Source: Paraburkholderia youngii (GTDB taxonomy: Bacteria; Pseudomonadota; Gammaproteobacteria; Burkholderiales; Burkholderiaceae). Taken from it: DNA of 64,000 nucleotides. Position numbers and translations under genes: made by a program. Shown here piece after piece: positions 39,304 to 48,045 of the stretch. Under the pieces are notes generated by a model. The model had not been told where the DNA came from. It saw only the letters and a list, made by a program, of their open reading frames with translations, and did not search any database. Each line of letters begins with the position of its first letter. The first letter of the stretch is position 1. The stretch is from the NCBI RefSeq assembly GCF_013366925.1, contig NZ_JAALDK010000001.1, positions 875,089 to 939,088 on the forward strand, given 5' to 3'.

Positions 39304-40335
39304 TTACAGCAGGCCTGCCCGACGCAGCAGTTTGCCCGCCTGGCTATCGTCGCCGAGCTGCTGGATCGTCAGCGTGGGCGGAGTCAGTTCGGCAAACGGT
39401 TTGAGGACCGGGTCAGGCGCGACACCCGCATGCAGCGGGTACTCGAACATCACGTGGCTATTGGCCATCAACTGCTGCGCGCGTTCGCTGACCAGGTACG
39501 CGAGAAACTTCTGTGCGCCGTCCGGGTTGTGCGCGGACTTCAGCACGCCCGCGCCCGAGACGTTGACGAGCGCGCCGGCGTCGCCGTGGCTGAAGTGGTA
39601 GATCGCGCTGCGGGTTTTCGCATCGCCGATTTCCGCATGCAGACGCGACCAGTAGTAGTTGTTGATCAGACCAGTGGCGACCGCGCCGCGATTGACCGCG
39701 GCGACCAGGCCTTCGTCGTCGTCGAAGATCTGCGAGTTGGCTTTCAGGCCCTTCAGCCACGCGAGCGTCTGCTCGTCGCCCTTCAGTGCCAGCACCGCGC
39801 TGACGAGCGGCAGGAAGTCGGCGTCGCTCGGCGCGATGCCGACCTTGCCTTTCCAGTCAGGCTTCGCGAGGTCGAACACCGATTGCGGCAGTTGCGACGG
39901 CTGCAGCTTCGCCGTGTTGTATGCGAGCACGCCCTCGCGCGCGGTTACGGCGACCCATACGCCGCTCGGCGAATTGAAGCGCGCCGGCACCGCGCCGAGC
40001 GTCGCTGCGTCGACCTTGGCGAGCAGACCCTTTTCCTCCAGCAGCATCAGCTCCGGCGAGTTCTCGGTGAAGTACACGTCGGCGGGCGAGGCCGCGCCTT
40101 CCGCGACGATCTGCGCGGCGAGCGCCGGGCCTTCGCCGTTGCGGATTTTCACCGGGATGCCCGACTGCTTTTCGAAGTCCTTCGCGAGCAGATTGACGAC
40201 CTGCTCGTGCTGCGCGTTGTACAGCGTGATCGATGCCGCATGGGCCGCCGACGGCATCGTCGCGAGTGCGGTGAGCGACAGCGCGGCCACGCTACCGAGT
40301 GCGCGCAGGCGGGAGGCAAACCAGGAATGAGCCAT
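39304..40335 (-). CDS. Ferric iron-binding periplasmic protein (FbpA-like)
   Basis: 343 residues. Signal peptide 1-33 (cleavage AHA-A), then a class-1 extracellular iron-binding fold. The adjacent tyrosines Y227-Y228 in INNYYWS are the Fe(III) ligands of FbpA proteins, and YNAQHEQVV supplies the N-terminal ligand region. Transfers Fe(III) to the FbpB/FbpC pair. Follows the DyP peroxidase gene by 71 bases. Confidence 0.94.
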   Translation of the reverse strand: MAHSWFASRLRALGSVAALSLTALATMPSAAHAASITLYNAQHEQVVNLLAKDFEKQSGIPVKIRNGEGPALAAQIVAEGAASPADVYFTENSPELMLLEEKGLLAKVDAATLGAVPARFNSPSGVWVAVTAREGVLAYNTAKLQPSQLPQSVFDLAKPDWKGKVGIAPSDADFLPLVSAVLALKGDEQTLAWLKGLKANSQIFDDDEGLVAAVNRGAVATGLINNYYWSRLHAEIGDAKTRSAIYHFSHGDAGALVNVSGAGVLKSAHNPDGAQKFLAYLVSERAQQLMANSHVMFEYPLHAGVAPDPVLKPFAELTPPTLTIQQLGDDSQAGKLLRRAGLL

Positions 40336-40406
40336 GTTGCAGAAGTCCGTTTAGATTGTGTTTAGTGAGCGAGGCGCTGCGCGCCCGGCGTGCTTCATGT
40401 GCTTCA

Positions 40407-41711
40407 TCACGCTTCGAACAGCCCCGCGCCGACATACGAACCCGGCTTCGCCCCGGGCGGCACGACGAAGATCGCGCTGCCCACGTGGGTCGTGAACTGG
40501 TTCATCATGTCGAACTTCGCGAGGCGGTCGTTGATCGGGATGAAGCCGGTGCGCGGGTCGCTCTGATGCGCAATGAAAATCAGCCCCGCGTCGTACTCGG
40601 TTTCCTGACGCCACGGCGGCCAGCGCTCGATATAGAAGTTCGTGCCTTCGTTGTACGAATACGAGCGCCGCAGAATCTGCGCGCCGTTGTTGCTCGCCTG
40701 ATTCGACAGACGCACGTGCGAGTTCTCCGGGATCACCGGATCGCCGTCCTTGTCCTCGGCTTTCAGGTCCACCGCGTCGAACTCGTTCTTGCTGCCGAGC
40801 GGCGCGCCGCTGTATTTGTGGCGGCCGAACACCTGTTCCTGGAAGCCGAGCTCGGTGTTGTCCCAGTGTTCGAGCGTGATGCGGATGCGGCGCACGACCG
40901 TGTAGGTGCCGCCTTCCATCCACGGCGCGTCGTTGGTGGCGCGGGCCCACACGAACTGGTTCATCAGCTCGGGTTTCGCGGTCAACGGATTGTTGGTGCC
41001 GTCCTTGAAGCCCATCAGATTGCGCGGCGTCTGGCCGCGCGGACCGGACAGGAAACCGGCCTGGCCCCAGCGCATCGCCGCGACGCCGTAGGCCCGGCGC
41101 GACAGTTGGCGCACCGCGTGAAACGCGACCTGCGCGTCGTTCGCGCATGCCTGGATGAACAGGTCGCCGCCGGTCTTCTCCTTGATCAACTGATCGCCGT
41201 TGAAGCGCGGCAGATCGACGAGCGCGGCGGGGCGGCGCGACGCGAGCCCATAGCGGTCCTTGCCGTCCTTCGTGAAGAGGCCTGGGCCGAAGCCGAACGT
41301 GATGGTCAGACCGTTCGGGCCGAGGCCGAGCGCGTCGCCGGAATCGGGGGCGGGCTGGTCGTCGCCGGCGGGCATCGCGAAGGCCGTGCCGCCTTGCGTC
41401 AGGCGCGCGGCTGCTTCGGTCCATGTGCGTAGCAGTGCGATCACGTCGTCGCGCTTGTCGGTGGTCAGATCGAGTGCGGCGACGTAGGTGTGGCTCTGCT
41501 GCGGCGTGACGATGCCGCCTTGATGCGGACCGTAGAACGGCACGACCGCGAGCTGCGGATCGGCGTTCTGCGCGCTATGCGCGGGCGCCGTCGCGAGCGC
41601 GTCCGGCGAGCTCGCGAGGCCGGCGCCCAGCGATGCACCGGCGGCGACCGCCGCGCCACCCGCTTTGAGAAAGCCGCGTCGTGACGGCCGTGGGGGTTGA
41701 TCGTTTGTCAT
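40407..41711 (-). CDS. Tat-exported DyP-type heme peroxidase (EfeB-like)
   Basis: 434 residues. A twin-arginine signal (PSRRGFLKAGG) sends the folded heme protein to the periplasm. DyP motifs: GFKDGTNN with the distal Asp at about residue 237, the proximal heme His at about 332 in NSHVRLSN, and LRRSYSY with the distal Arg. This is the EfeB arrangement. EfeB acts with EfeU/EfeO in Fe(II) uptake and is reported to release iron from heme. Here it is embedded with FbpABC instead. The ATG at 41711 has GGAAGG 10 bases upstream; a GTG at 41717 is too close. Confidence 0.94.
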   Translation of the reverse strand: MTNDQPPRPSRRGFLKAGGAAVAAGASLGAGLASSPDALATAPAHSAQNADPQLAVVPFYGPHQGGIVTPQQSHTYVAALDLTTDKRDDVIALLRTWTEAAARLTQGGTAFAMPAGDDQPAPDSGDALGLGPNGLTITFGFGPGLFTKDGKDRYGLASRRPAALVDLPRFNGDQLIKEKTGGDLFIQACANDAQVAFHAVRQLSRRAYGVAAMRWGQAGFLSGPRGQTPRNLMGFKDGTNNPLTAKPELMNQFVWARATNDAPWMEGGTYTVVRRIRITLEHWDNTELGFQEQVFGRHKYSGAPLGSKNEFDAVDLKAEDKDGDPVIPENSHVRLSNQASNNGAQILRRSYSYNEGTNFYIERWPPWRQETEYDAGLIFIAHQSDPRTGFIPINDRLAKFDMMNQFTTHVGSAIFVVPPGAKPGSYVGAGLFEA

Positions 41712-41748
41712 GGTCACTTCACCTTCCTGCAGCCTGCGTGGGTGCCGC

Positions 41749-42900
41749 TTACTTCGCGAGCACCAGCGTGTTCACGTCGTCTTCGACGTAGTAGAAGCCG
41801 TCGCCTTCTGGCGTCATCGCGATACCGAACAGGTCGCCGTTGCCGGGGGGCGATTGCGCCTTGTCGGTATCGATCCAGCGTGCGTATAGCTGCTTGCCGC
41901 TCGCCGGGGCGATTTCGACGACCTGGCCGTTCAACGCGTTGGTCACGAGCAGGTGGCCGTTGGGCGCGGTGGCCATCGCGAGCGGACGATGCAGCAGGCC
42001 GTCGGCGCCCAGCTGGCGGCCGACGCCCGCGCTGGTGTCGCGCGTGAGCGGATCGTCGATCTCGGTGATGCGGTTGCCGATTGCGTCGGACACGTACAGC
42101 AATTTCTGATCGGCCGAAAGCGCGAGCCCGGTCGGCCCGACGAGGAACACGCCCTTGTCGGCCTGCGCGCCGAAGCCGCTGCCGATCACGGTTTCCTTCT
42201 TCACGACGGGCGGCTTGCCTTGCGGTACGTCGAGGTCGATGCGCAGCACGGTGGCCTGCTTGAATACGGGCGGATTGCCCTCCGCGCCGCCGACGCCGAA
42301 GCCCGCGTTGCTGACGAACAGCGTCGCGCTCGCGCCGTTGTCGACGACCGCCATGTTGCCCCACGGGTCGTTGATGTTCGGCGTCGAGATCGTCGAGGCG
42401 ATCTTGCCTTGAGGGTCGATCACGATCAGGCAGCCGGCGCCTTTGGTGCCGGTCGTGCCGTCGTTGCTCGGCGTGCTGCCGACGATCACCCAGCCCGACT
42501 TCAGCATCGTCATCGCGGTCGACAGGCCGATGCCGCCCGGACATTCCTTCAGATCGCGCGGCACGGTCGCGAACACCGTCATCTGTCTGGTGTCCGGGTG
42601 ATAGTCGATGATCGTGCTGCCAGTGCCCTGCAGGTTCGTCGAGTTGTTGAAGTTGCCGACCAGCACGTCGCCTTGCTTCACGGTGCCCGCGCTGACGGGC
42701 GCGACCACGATCGCGTACGGGTTCTGGTCGCCGTTGTCGGGGACGGTGTTGATCAGCGTCGTGTGATGCCTGATCGTTTCAAGGAAGCCTTGCGGCTCGG
42801 CCTGCGCGGGCGCAGCCATCGTGAGGGCGGCAGCGCCGGCCATCGCGGCGAGCAGGGAGCGCGCGGCGCGCGGCGCAAACTTGCGCGTGACTGGGTTCAC
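41749..42900 (-). CDS. Secreted beta-propeller (NHL/SMP-30-like) protein
   Basis: 383 residues. A signal peptide (about 1-33, ending AQA-E) precedes a repeated beta-propeller, with recurring blade-like segments such as GDVLVGNFNNS, GWVIVGSTPSN, ATLFVSNAGFG, KLLYVSDAIGNRITEID, GHLLVTNALNGQVVEIA and GFYYVEDDVNTLVLAK. The GTG start at 42900 has an excellent GGAGG 7 bases upstream; the frame is open about 70 codons further. Role unknown. Its place between an outer-membrane porin and a heme peroxidase in a Fur-type operon suggests a periplasmic chaperone, substrate-binding or assembly role. Confidence 0.82.
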   Translation of the reverse strand: MNPVTRKFAPRAARSLLAAMAGAAALTMAAPAQAEPQGFLETIRHHTTLINTVPDNGDQNPYAIVVAPVSAGTVKQGDVLVGNFNNSTNLQGTGSTIIDYHPDTRQMTVFATVPRDLKECPGGIGLSTAMTMLKSGWVIVGSTPSNDGTTGTKGAGCLIVIDPQGKIASTISTPNINDPWGNMAVVDNGASATLFVSNAGFGVGGAEGNPPVFKQATVLRIDLDVPQGKPPVVKKETVIGSGFGAQADKGVFLVGPTGLALSADQKLLYVSDAIGNRITEIDDPLTRDTSAGVGRQLGADGLLHRPLAMATAPNGHLLVTNALNGQVVEIAPASGKQLYARWIDTDKAQSPPGNGDLFGIAMTPEGDGFYYVEDDVNTLVLAK

Positions 42901-43024
42901 GATTGGGCCTCCGTGCGGGCGCACAAAGCGGGAGTGGCGGTGACGGTCGAAAGCATGGGAAGTGCTGGTCCGGTTGCGTGGGGTGGCATGTGCTTGCGTG
43001 GATGAAAGCGCGCGGCGGGCGGCA

Positions 43025-44548
43025 TCAGAAGTTGATATTGGTCCGCACGCCGACGACGAACGTATTGCGCAGCGGCTGCGTCGGGTCGTTCGGGTTCTGG
43101 CCCGCACCGGCGTTGAACGTGTATTGCGCGTCGGCCTGCACTTGCCACCACGGATTGATCTGGTACTGGTAGGTCGCCTCGAGCGTGGTTTCGCTGGTGC
43201 GCACGCCGTACGGGCTGCCGTTGAATGCCAGGAAGTCCTTGTCGAGTCCGTTCACGTGGCTGCCGACCTTGATGTAGGTCAGCGCGAGGCCGGCGCTGTC
43301 GTTGTCGCGGCCCTTGAACGGCGCCTTCAGCACCACGCCGAGGTTGGCCGCGACTTGCACGAGATTGCGATCACCCGGCGCGCCCATCACGCGCGCGAAC
43401 ACGCCGAGGCTGCGTGGTTCGTCGGGGTCGGGGCGCCACACCATCTGGTCGGCGACCGCATAGAAGCTGTAGTTGCCGCTGTGATTCGCGGCGATGCCGG
43501 TCGACGCAGGATTCGCGAGCGACAGTCCCATGTTGTCGAAACGCCGATCGGCGAATTCGTTGGTGTTGTACCAGACGCCGAGCTTGTAGGTGCCCGGCAG
43601 ACCACCGCCGCCCGTGCCGACCATTTCGCCGTCGGACGGCTGGTTGATCGCGTACTGCAGCTCGCCGATCCACAACGCGCCGTTATGCAGGTTGAAGTTC
43701 GTGCCGCTCATGTTGTTCGGGTTGTTGCCGAGCGGATCGCCCGAATACACGCCGGCCAGCGCGGTCAACGCAGGGGTGATCTGGCCGCGCACGCGCACGC
43801 CCAGACCCGCGAGCGGATAGGCGGGACCGCCCGACGGCAGGTCGTATGAGGGCAGCGCGGGCCAGCCGAACATGGTGTTGAGGAACAGCGCCGCATACGT
43901 GCTCGTGATGAATTCCTGGTCGAGACTCTGCTGACCGATCTTCACGTCGACGCGTTTGTTGAGGAACGACTGCTGATACCAGAGCTCCCACAGACGCGTC
44001 GCGTTGTCGGCCTCGATGCCGCTCGCCGTGTTCAACGTGCCGAGCTTGTTCGCGCTCAGGTTCGAGCCGTGAATCTGCAGCGCGCTGACGTTGAAGAGGC
44101 CGCCCGGCAGGCCGAACGCCTTTTGCGTATCCATCTGCAAGGTGGCGGTGGTCAGGCCGTCGTAGTCGGCGCCGCGCGCGAGACCGCCGCGCAGATTGGC
44201 CAGCACTTCGCTGGTTTCGGTCAGCGTGAAGGTCATGCCGTACTTGCCGAGCCACGGACGCAGGCCGCCCATGTCGCCGAGCATCTGCTGACGATTCCAG
44301 AAACCGGTCCACTGGTTGGTCTGCGTCGCCTGAATGTTCAGGTCGGCTTCGGGCGCTTCCGGGTTCGCATCGGGATTGGCTTCGGCCAGCGCCGCGTGGC
44401 CGGTCAACGAGGCCCACGCGACGGCCGTGCACAGTGCGACGCGCCGCATCGAAGGCAAACGCGTACGATGAATTGCGCCGGTACGTGCCGAAGCGTCGCA
44501 AAAGGGAGGCGCGTTGGCGCGCAGTCCATTGAGTTGGGCGAACTTCAT
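43025..44548 (-). CDS. OprB-family outer-membrane porin
   Basis: 507 residues. A long positively charged N-region leads to a signal peptide ending near HAALAEA (about residue 56). The mature protein has carbohydrate-selective OprB features: WNRQQMLGDMGGLRPWLGKYGMTF near the N-terminus, KIGQQSLDQEF, GLGVRVRGQITPAL, and a C-terminal beta-strand ending in Phe (VGVRTNINF) for BAM recognition. AAGGAT lies 5 bases before the ATG. First gene of the iron operon, with a sigma-70 promoter and a Fur-like box upstream, so the solute is likelier an iron chelate or heme-related compound than sugar. This is an inference. Confidence 0.9.
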   Translation of the reverse strand: MKFAQLNGLRANAPPFCDASARTGAIHRTRLPSMRRVALCTAVAWASLTGHAALAEANPDANPEAPEADLNIQATQTNQWTGFWNRQQMLGDMGGLRPWLGKYGMTFTLTETSEVLANLRGGLARGADYDGLTTATLQMDTQKAFGLPGGLFNVSALQIHGSNLSANKLGTLNTASGIEADNATRLWELWYQQSFLNKRVDVKIGQQSLDQEFITSTYAALFLNTMFGWPALPSYDLPSGGPAYPLAGLGVRVRGQITPALTALAGVYSGDPLGNNPNNMSGTNFNLHNGALWIGELQYAINQPSDGEMVGTGGGGLPGTYKLGVWYNTNEFADRRFDNMGLSLANPASTGIAANHSGNYSFYAVADQMVWRPDPDEPRSLGVFARVMGAPGDRNLVQVAANLGVVLKAPFKGRDNDSAGLALTYIKVGSHVNGLDKDFLAFNGSPYGVRTSETTLEATYQYQINPWWQVQADAQYTFNAGAGQNPNDPTQPLRNTFVVGVRTNINF

Positions 44549-44600
44549 CGAAATCCTTATTAGTGTTGTTTCGTCCGATGCCGAAGCAGCTGATGGCGAG

Positions 44601-44629
44601 ATCGTACGCAGGCCATTTGCGAGAGTCAA
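44601..44629 (-). promoter_or_regulatory. sigma-70 promoter of the iron operon
   Basis: On the minus strand -35 TTGACT (44629-44624), exactly 17 bases, then -10 TACGAT (44606-44601). The expected leader to the porin ATG is about 45 bases. Confidence 0.75.
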
Positions 44630-44633
44630 CACA

Positions 44634-44652
44634 AATGAGAACGATTCGCATC
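44634..44652. promoter_or_regulatory. Fur-box-like operator
   Basis: AATGAGAACGATTCGCATC is an imperfect 19-base palindrome matching the Fur consensus (GATAATGATAATCATTATC-type repeats of NAT(A/T)AT hexamers) and ending 4 bases upstream of the -35 element of the porin promoter. Bound Fur would hinder RNA polymerase, giving iron repression. It is 177 bases from the divergent secreted-protein gene. Confidence 0.65.
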
Positions 44653-44828
44653 AAGATTACCGGCATGTAAACCCGGGATTTACGGACCGCTCGTAAAGCG
44701 CATGAAGATGTAATGATGTCGTAACAGCAACGTAATGAAATAGTATTGATGTGGTCAGACCGAACGCGCGAAAGGGTGAGGTGTCGAAGTGCACGAGTAA
44801 CCCCGAAAGTCAAAGTGAGGAGGTCGAA

Positions 44829-45506
44829 ATGAGCAAGCGCATTCTTCTGGTTTCGTTGCTGGCGAGTGGCGGTCTGTTGTTGGGCGGCGCCGCGCACGCG
44901 CAGTTGAATCTGAAGCAGTTCGGTATCGGCGGGGGCGGTGACAGCTCGGCCGGTGCCGGGGCGTCGTCGGGCGGCGTGTCGCAGCTGCTGCAGAGCTATG
45001 TTGGCGCGAACCAGCAGGTGCTGAGCGGGCAGTCGAGCCTCGCGTCGGCGATGGGCATGACGAGTGCGGCCGGCCAGGCGCAGCAGGCGGCGGGGCTGCT
45101 CAGCGGTGGCACGCCGTCGGTCAGTCAGTTGACGCAGGTCGGCAGCACACAGGAGTCGCTGTCGCAGAAGCTCACCGATGCGTTCGCAAATCATGCAAGT
45201 GGCGGCGCGTCGGCGACGCCGGTCAACAAGGAAGCGTTCACCCAGGGGCTGTCGTCGCTCGGCAAGGGAGTGAGCCAGTATTCGAGCTTGCAGTCGGGGC
45301 TTGGCAGCCTTGGTCAGATGAGTCCGTCGTCGCTGCTGCAATCGGGCCTCAATCCGCAGACCGCGCAAAGCGCTTCGTATATCGCGCAGTCGGCGCCGGG
45401 GCAGTTGCAGTCGCTGATGTCGACGCTGAGCTCGGCCGTGCAGTTCGCGTCGAGCCACGGTATTACGGTGCCGTCGATCGCGACGTCGGCGTTGAAGGGC
45501 ATGTAG
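44829..45506 (+). CDS. Secreted Gln/Ser/Gly-rich protein, function unknown
   Basis: 225 residues. A signal peptide (about 1-23, AHA-Q) leads to a low-complexity mature protein rich in Ser, Gly, Gln, Ala and Leu and poor in Cys and charged residues. It contains GGGGDSSAGAGASSGG and repeated LLQSG and SLGSLGQ blocks. GAGGAGG lies 6 bases before the ATG. It is divergent from the Fur-controlled operon and does not overlap its control sites. It may be an extracellular or surface protein with helical repeats; I do not recognise the family. Confidence 0.8.
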   Translation: MSKRILLVSLLASGGLLLGGAAHAQLNLKQFGIGGGGDSSAGAGASSGGVSQLLQSYVGANQQVLSGQSSLASAMGMTSAAGQAQQAAGLLSGGTPSVSQLTQVGSTQESLSQKLTDAFANHASGGASATPVNKEAFTQGLSSLGKGVSQYSSLQSGLGSLGQMSPSSLLQSGLNPQTAQSASYIAQSAPGQLQSLMSTLSSAVQFASSHGITVPSIATSALKGM

Positions 45507-45592
45507 GCGCGTTTCGCTTCGCCTCGCGCGATCGATTCAGCGCGAAAGCGCTATGATCGCGTCGAACCCGCTCCTCAACTGGAATTCCGCCG

Positions 45593-46429
45593 ATGTCCCA
45601 CTCCGTCAATCTGGAAAACTACTTCGCCCGCATCGGCTATCAGGGCCCGCGCGCCGCCACGCTCGAAGTGCTGCGGGCGATTCACCTGCTCCATCCCGCC
45701 GCGATCCCGTTCGAGAACCTGAACCCGCTGACTCGCCAGCCGGTCAGGCTCGAGCTCGAAGCGATCGAACGCAAGCTCGTGACCCAAAAGCGCGGTGGCT
45801 ACTGCTTCGAGCAGAATATTCTGTTCGCGAACGTGCTGATGCAACTCGGCTTCAAGATCACGCCGATGCTTGCGCGCGTCATATGGGGCCGCGAGCCCGG
45901 CACGATCTCGCCGCGTACGCACATGGTGCTGCGTGTCGATATCGACGGCGACGAATGGATCGCCGACGTCGGCTTCGGCGGCGTCACGCTGACCGCGCCG
46001 CTGCGCCTGACCGCCGGCCTTGCACAACCGATTCCGCTCGGCACGTTCCGTCTCGCCAACGCGGGGCACGACACCGTCTATCTCGAGGTGCTGGCGCCGG
46101 ACGAGAGCTGGTCGCGCGTCTATCACGTCGATCTGCGCGCAGTCGAGTGGGTCGACTATGAAATCTCGAACTGGTACACGTCGACGTCGCCCGATTCGAA
46201 GTTCGTGAATAACCTGCTGGCGTGCCGCGTGCTACCCGAACTGCGCGTCGCGCTATTCAACGATCAGTTGAACGAGCGCGACGCGCAAGGGCAGATCGTC
46301 AGCGAACGGCGCCTCGCGAGTGCCGCCGAACTCGCCGACTGCCTGCGCGAGCGCTTCGGCTTGAACCTGGAGGACATCGATATCGCCGACGTGTTCGAGC
46401 GCGTGCGCACGCGTGATGCGTCCGCATGA
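45593..46429 (+). CDS. nat: Arylamine N-acetyltransferase
   Basis: 278 residues. It moves acetyl from acetyl-CoA to arylamines and hydrazines. The catalytic triad is complete: Cys71 in KRGGYCFEQN, His110 in SPRTHMVL, and Asp125 in ADVGFGG. RIGYQGPRAATLEVL and PFENLNPL are conserved N-terminal stretches. Overlaps or nearly overlaps the downstream methyltransferase-like gene, so the two are likely co-transcribed. Confidence 0.95.
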   Translation: MSHSVNLENYFARIGYQGPRAATLEVLRAIHLLHPAAIPFENLNPLTRQPVRLELEAIERKLVTQKRGGYCFEQNILFANVLMQLGFKITPMLARVIWGREPGTISPRTHMVLRVDIDGDEWIADVGFGGVTLTAPLRLTAGLAQPIPLGTFRLANAGHDTVYLEVLAPDESWSRVYHVDLRAVEWVDYEISNWYTSTSPDSKFVNNLLACRVLPELRVALFNDQLNERDAQGQIVSERRLASAAELADCLRERFGLNLEDIDIADVFERVRTRDASA

Positions 46430-46452
46430 CACCAGCCCATGAGGGAGCCGCG

Positions 46453-47133
46453 ATGGTCGCACGTCTGATCCTGCAATCGCTGGCCTGGCTGGCGTTCATG
46501 GGCGTGCTGCTGTTCGGCGCGGCCGGCACGCTCGCGTGGCCGGCCGCGTGGTGGTATCTGCTGGAGCTGGTGGTGTTGAGCCTGTGGGTCGGCTTGTGGC
46601 TCGCGCGTCATGATCCCGCGCTGCTCGCGGAGCGGCTCGCGCCGTTCGTGCAGGCGCAGCAGAGCCGCTGGGATCGTGTGTTCATGGTCGCGATCGGAGC
46701 CGCGTGGTGCGGCTGGCTGGTCCTGATGGGCTTCGACGCGATGCGGTTTCGCTGGTCCGGGCCGCTGCCGTTGTGGCTGATGGGCTTCGGCGCGCTATGC
46801 GTGTTCCTGTGCATCTTCATGTGCCGCTTCGTGTTTCGCGCGAACAGCTACGCCGCGCCGGTGGTCAAGGTTCAGGCGAGCCGCGGGCACAAGGTCGCCG
46901 ACACCGGGCCTTACGCGTACGTCCGTCATCCGATGTACGCGGCCGCGCTGGTGTTCTTCGTCGGCACGCCCTTGATGCTCGGCTCGTGGTGGGGGCTTGT
47001 GGCGCTGCCCGTGATGGCGTACGGCATGGGCTGGCGCGCGGTGCGCGAGGAGCGGCTGCTGGCCGAGCAACTCGACGGCTACACGGCGTACATGGAACGT
47101 GTGCGTTACCGTTTCGTGCCGTTCATCTGGTAG
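46453..47133 (+). CDS. Isoprenylcysteine carboxyl methyltransferase (ICMT)-like membrane protein
   Basis: 226 residues from the preferred ATG at 46453 (GAGGGAG 6 bases upstream; an ATG at 46426 that overlaps the nat stop by ATGA is also possible). About five membrane helices. The C-terminal ICMT/phospholipid-methyltransferase signature includes GPYAYVRHPMYAAALVFF and RAVREERLLAEQLDGYTAYMERVRYRFVPFIW-type residues (RHPMY, EE..L). Bacterial members methylate small or lipid substrates with SAM; the substrate is unknown. Confidence 0.87.
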   Translation: MVARLILQSLAWLAFMGVLLFGAAGTLAWPAAWWYLLELVVLSLWVGLWLARHDPALLAERLAPFVQAQQSRWDRVFMVAIGAAWCGWLVLMGFDAMRFRWSGPLPLWLMGFGALCVFLCIFMCRFVFRANSYAAPVVKVQASRGHKVADTGPYAYVRHPMYAAALVFFVGTPLMLGSWWGLVALPVMAYGMGWRAVREERLLAEQLDGYTAYMERVRYRFVPFIW

Positions 47134-47200
47134 CGCGTCCAGGTGGTCTCGCCGCCGTCGAAGCGGGTAAGATGGCTCCCGGCCGCCGGAGAACCGGCCA

Positions 47201-47222
47201 CGGTGTACCTGATGTAACACCG
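47201..47222. promoter_or_regulatory. inverted repeat upstream of the first HutC-like gene
   Basis: CGGTGT-N10-ACACCG, 12 bases before the start codon. A candidate autoregulatory site. It does not match the GTATATAC sites at 52071 and 52172. Confidence 0.35.
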
Positions 47223-47233
47223 GCGAATCACCG

Positions 47234-48025
47234 ATGAGGTTTGGAGTGAAAACAACTACACAGGCGCGCATCGCGCCCGCCGCACAGGCCGAGCAGAACC
47301 AGGACGCCGCCGATCGCAACCGCGACACGCCGGTCAAGGCGATGCCCGCCTATGAGCAGATCAAACGCTACGTGCTCAAGCGCATCAGCGAAGGCGCATG
47401 GAAGCCGGGCGGACTGATTCCTTCCGAAACGGAGCTGGTCAAGGAGTTCGGCGTCGCGCGCATGACGGTGTCGCGCGCGCTGCGCGAGCTGACCGCCGAG
47501 CGCGTGCTCACGCGCGTGCAAGGCTCGGGCACCTTCGTCGCGCCGCAGCGATATGAATCGACGGTGCTGGAGATCCGCAATATCGCCGATGAAATCGCCG
47601 CGCGCGGTCATCGTCATTCGGCGCGCGTGCTGACGCTCGAACCGAGCCACGACGCCGAGGCGCTCGAAGCGCTCGGTCTCGCGAGCGGTCCCGCGTTTCA
47701 TTCGTGCATCGTGCACAGCGAGGAGGGCGAGCCGATTCAATACGAGGACCGTTTCGTCAATCCGAAAGTGTTCCCCGAATATCTGCAACAGGACTTCTCG
47801 GTCGAAACACCGAATCACTACATGGTGCGGCTCGCGCCCGTGCAGCGTGCCGAGTTTCGCATCTATGCGCAGAAGCCCGACGCCTATGTGCGGCGTCATC
47901 TGATGATGGATATCGGCGAGCCGTGTCTGCTGCTGTGGCGGCGCACGTGGGTCGGCGAGAACGTCGCGACGTCGGTGCGGCTATGGCATCCGGCGTCGCG
48001 GTTTCATCTGGCGGGGACCGTGTAG
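47234..48025 (+). CDS. GntR/HutC-family transcriptional regulator
   Basis: 263 residues. An N-terminal GntR helix-turn-helix (about residues 40-105, with MPAYEQIKRYVLKRISEGAW and SETELVKEFGVARMTVSRALREL) joins a UTRA effector domain (about 120-255, ending LWHPASRFHLAG). Features such as RNIADEIAARGHRHSARV place it near histidine-utilisation repressors. No hut genes are adjacent. The ATG at 47234 is used; a GTG at 47246 with GAGG upstream is an alternative. Tail-to-tail with a second HutC-like gene, 20 bases apart. Confidence 0.92.
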   Translation: MRFGVKTTTQARIAPAAQAEQNQDAADRNRDTPVKAMPAYEQIKRYVLKRISEGAWKPGGLIPSETELVKEFGVARMTVSRALRELTAERVLTRVQGSGTFVAPQRYESTVLEIRNIADEIAARGHRHSARVLTLEPSHDAEALEALGLASGPAFHSCIVHSEEGEPIQYEDRFVNPKVFPEYLQQDFSVETPNHYMVRLAPVQRAEFRIYAQKPDAYVRRHLMMDIGEPCLLLWRRTWVGENVATSVRLWHPASRFHLAGTV

Positions 48026-48045
48026 CCCGGTTGCTGAAGCACGCT

